Source: CAKRHR01 sp964423195
Lineage (GTDB): Bacteria; Bacillota; Clostridia; Lachnospirales; Lachnospiraceae
Direction: 5' to 3'
Length of the DNA: 40,909 nucleotides
Assembly: GCA_964423195.1 (NCBI GenBank)
Contig: CAYRDY010000008.1
Span: 1-40,909 of the forward strand
Shown here: in pieces, positions 40,057 through 40,909 of the stretch
Layout: each line of letters starts with the position of its first letter
Numbering within the stretch: the first letter of the stretch is position 1
The notes under the pieces: generated by a model
Databases searched by the model: none
Seen by the model: the letters and a program-made list of their open reading frames with translations, nothing else
Told to the model about the DNA's origin: nothing
Translations under genes and position numbers: made by a program

Positions 40057-40909
40057 CTATTCGATATTTTGAATCTGCTCTCTGACCTTCTCGATCTCTG
40101 TCTTCAGATCGATCGCCTTGTTGGTAATATCAAGATCACAGGATTTAGACAGAATGGTATTCGCCTCGCGGTTCATCTCCTGGGCGATAAAATCCAGCCT
40201 GCGGCCCACGCTGCCACCGGCATCTAAGGCGTCCCTGGCACCCTGAATGTGACTGCGCAGACGCACCGTCTCCTCATCCACACAGATCTTGTCGGCAAAG
40301 ATCGTCACTTCGGTCAGAATCCTGCTCTCATCCAGCGTATTGTTCTCCAGAAGTTCCTCCACCTTGGCCGTCAATTTCTCCTGATAAGCCCTGGTCACCT
40401 GCGGCGAGCGCTCCTCGATATAGCTGACCATCTCAAGCATCCCGTCGAGCTTTCCGATCAGATCCGACTTCAGCTGCTCACCCTCGGCGACGCGCGTCTC
40501 CACAAACCTCTCGCAGGCACCGCCCACGGCCCTCTCAATGATCTTTAAGAGCTCCTCCTCGTCCACCGTCTGCTCCTCAAGGGTAAATATTTCCGGATAA
40601 CGCGACAGATGAGAGATGCGGATATCATTCTCTATGCCAAAAAATTTGGACATCGCGCAGAGCTTCTCGTAATATTCCGCCGCCAGCTCCTGATTGTACT
40701 TCAGGCAGACATCATGCTCCGTATAATCCTCATAGGTGATAAATACATCGATCTTGCCGCGCTGCACATACTTTTTGATCAGGGTGCGTATCGCGGATTC
40801 AAAAAAGCTGAGCTTCTTCGGCATCTTGATACTGATGTCACAATAGCGGTGGTTGACGGCTTTCATCTCCACGATCATCTTTCGGTTTTCGTCGGCCACC
40901 TCACAGCGC
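40057..40909 (-). CDS. yicC: YicC/YloC family protein (N-terminus outside window)
   Basis: The visible 284 codons run in from the right edge; only the first dozen or so residues should be missing (the family starts M-x-x-S-M-T-G-F-G-R). Signatures: V-E-M-K-A-V-N-H-R-Y-C-D-I-S-I-K-M-P, Y-V-Q-R-G-K-I-D-V, and the C-terminal G-R-R-L-D-F-I-A-Q-E-M-N-R-E-A-N-T-I-L-S-K-S metal-site region, ending K-V-R-E-Q-I-Q-N-I-E. E. coli YicC is reported as an endoribonuclease; the Firmicutes role is inferred to be similar. It heads the visible part of the remA-gmk-rpoZ array. Confidence 0.96.
   Translation of the reverse strand, partial: RCEVADENRKMIVEMKAVNHRYCDISIKMPKKLSFFESAIRTLIKKYVQRGKIDVFITYEDYTEHDVCLKYNQELAAEYYEKLCAMSKFFGIENDIRISHLSRYPEIFTLEEQTVDEEELLKIIERAVGGACERFVETRVAEGEQLKSDLIGKLDGMLEMVSYIEERSPQVTRAYQEKLTAKVEELLENNTLDESRILTEVTIFADKICVDEETVRLRSHIQGARDALDAGGSVGRRLDFIAQEMNREANTILSKSCDLDITNKAIDLKTEIEKVREQIQNIE

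Noticed and set aside
1..40909. Defence islands, toxin-antitoxin pairs, prophage, insertion sequences, rRNA or tRNA genes
   Set aside because: Every gene-sized interval is explained by housekeeping genes, and no transposase, integrase, nuclease cluster or cloverleaf was seen.

Overview
The window looks like a chromosomal housekeeping segment of a Gram-positive, fairly GC-rich member of the Clostridia, most likely Lachnospiraceae. The evidence is CodY, an NrdR/DprA/YifB/TopA block, a PASTA-domain Ser/Thr kinase with its PP2C phosphatase, a RemA (DUF370) regulator, an FtsZ whose N-terminus (LEIKTNE...) fits that family, and a eukaryotic-type HisA of the kind I recall from Lachnospiraceae. No rRNA, tRNA, CRISPR array, prophage, insertion sequence or defence locus was seen. 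Two runs of exactly 100 N (14732-14831 and 19830-19929) are assembly gaps, so adjacency across them is not proven.

Layout. Positions 1-4200 hold a PepSY-repeat surface protein (minus, running off the left edge), then four plus-strand genes: a DUF308 membrane protein, an M20 amidohydrolase, a tandem-CBS protein and a small unknown protein. Positions 4271-12126 are minus strand: rpsB-tsf, then codY, then yifB-dprA-topA. dtd (plus) and nrdR (minus) converge on a shared terminator at about 12.89 kb. A 600-base intergenic region precedes a stand-alone hisA (plus), which ends next to the first gap. Positions 14832-24400 carry the division and cell-wall (dcw) cluster on the minus strand, in transcription order mraZ-rsmH-ftsL-PBP/ftsI-mraY-ftsW-ftsQ-ftsZ. 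It is led by an MraZ operator and closed by a strong terminator. Positions 24467-40909 are one long minus-strand operon-like array: yicC-remA-gmk-rpoZ-priA-def-fmt-rsmB-rlmN-prpC-prkC-rsgA-rpe-thiN-ychF-lgt, ending in a 17-bp terminator stem.

How the genes work together. The dcw genes build the septal peptidoglycan machine (lipid I synthesis by MraY, polymerisation by FtsW with the class B PBP, scaffolding by FtsL/FtsQ, the FtsZ ring). The second array couples nucleotide supply (gmk), transcription (rpoZ), replication restart (priA), formylation and deformylation of nascent proteins (fmt, def), rRNA methylation (rsmB, rlmN), ribosome assembly (rsgA), wall-sensing phosphorylation (prkC/prpC), cofactor and pentose metabolism (thiN, rpe) and lipoprotein maturation (lgt). 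rpsB-tsf has a structured leader. CodY may act on its own gene and on hisA.

Most unusual points: (i) a near-identical 33-bp tandem repeat at the C-terminus of the division PBP, where the assembly breaks; (ii) a dcw cluster without murD, murE, murF or murG; (iii) a 27-bp tandem repeat across the ftsZ stop codon; (iv) low-complexity C-terminal tails on RpoZ (very acidic) and Def (36-bp repeats); (v) a four-unit, 10-bp-period MraZ operator at the predicted start of the dcw transcript; (vi) a possible small RNA or 22-residue peptide gene between nrdR and hisA. I did not find a clearly new multi-gene system.
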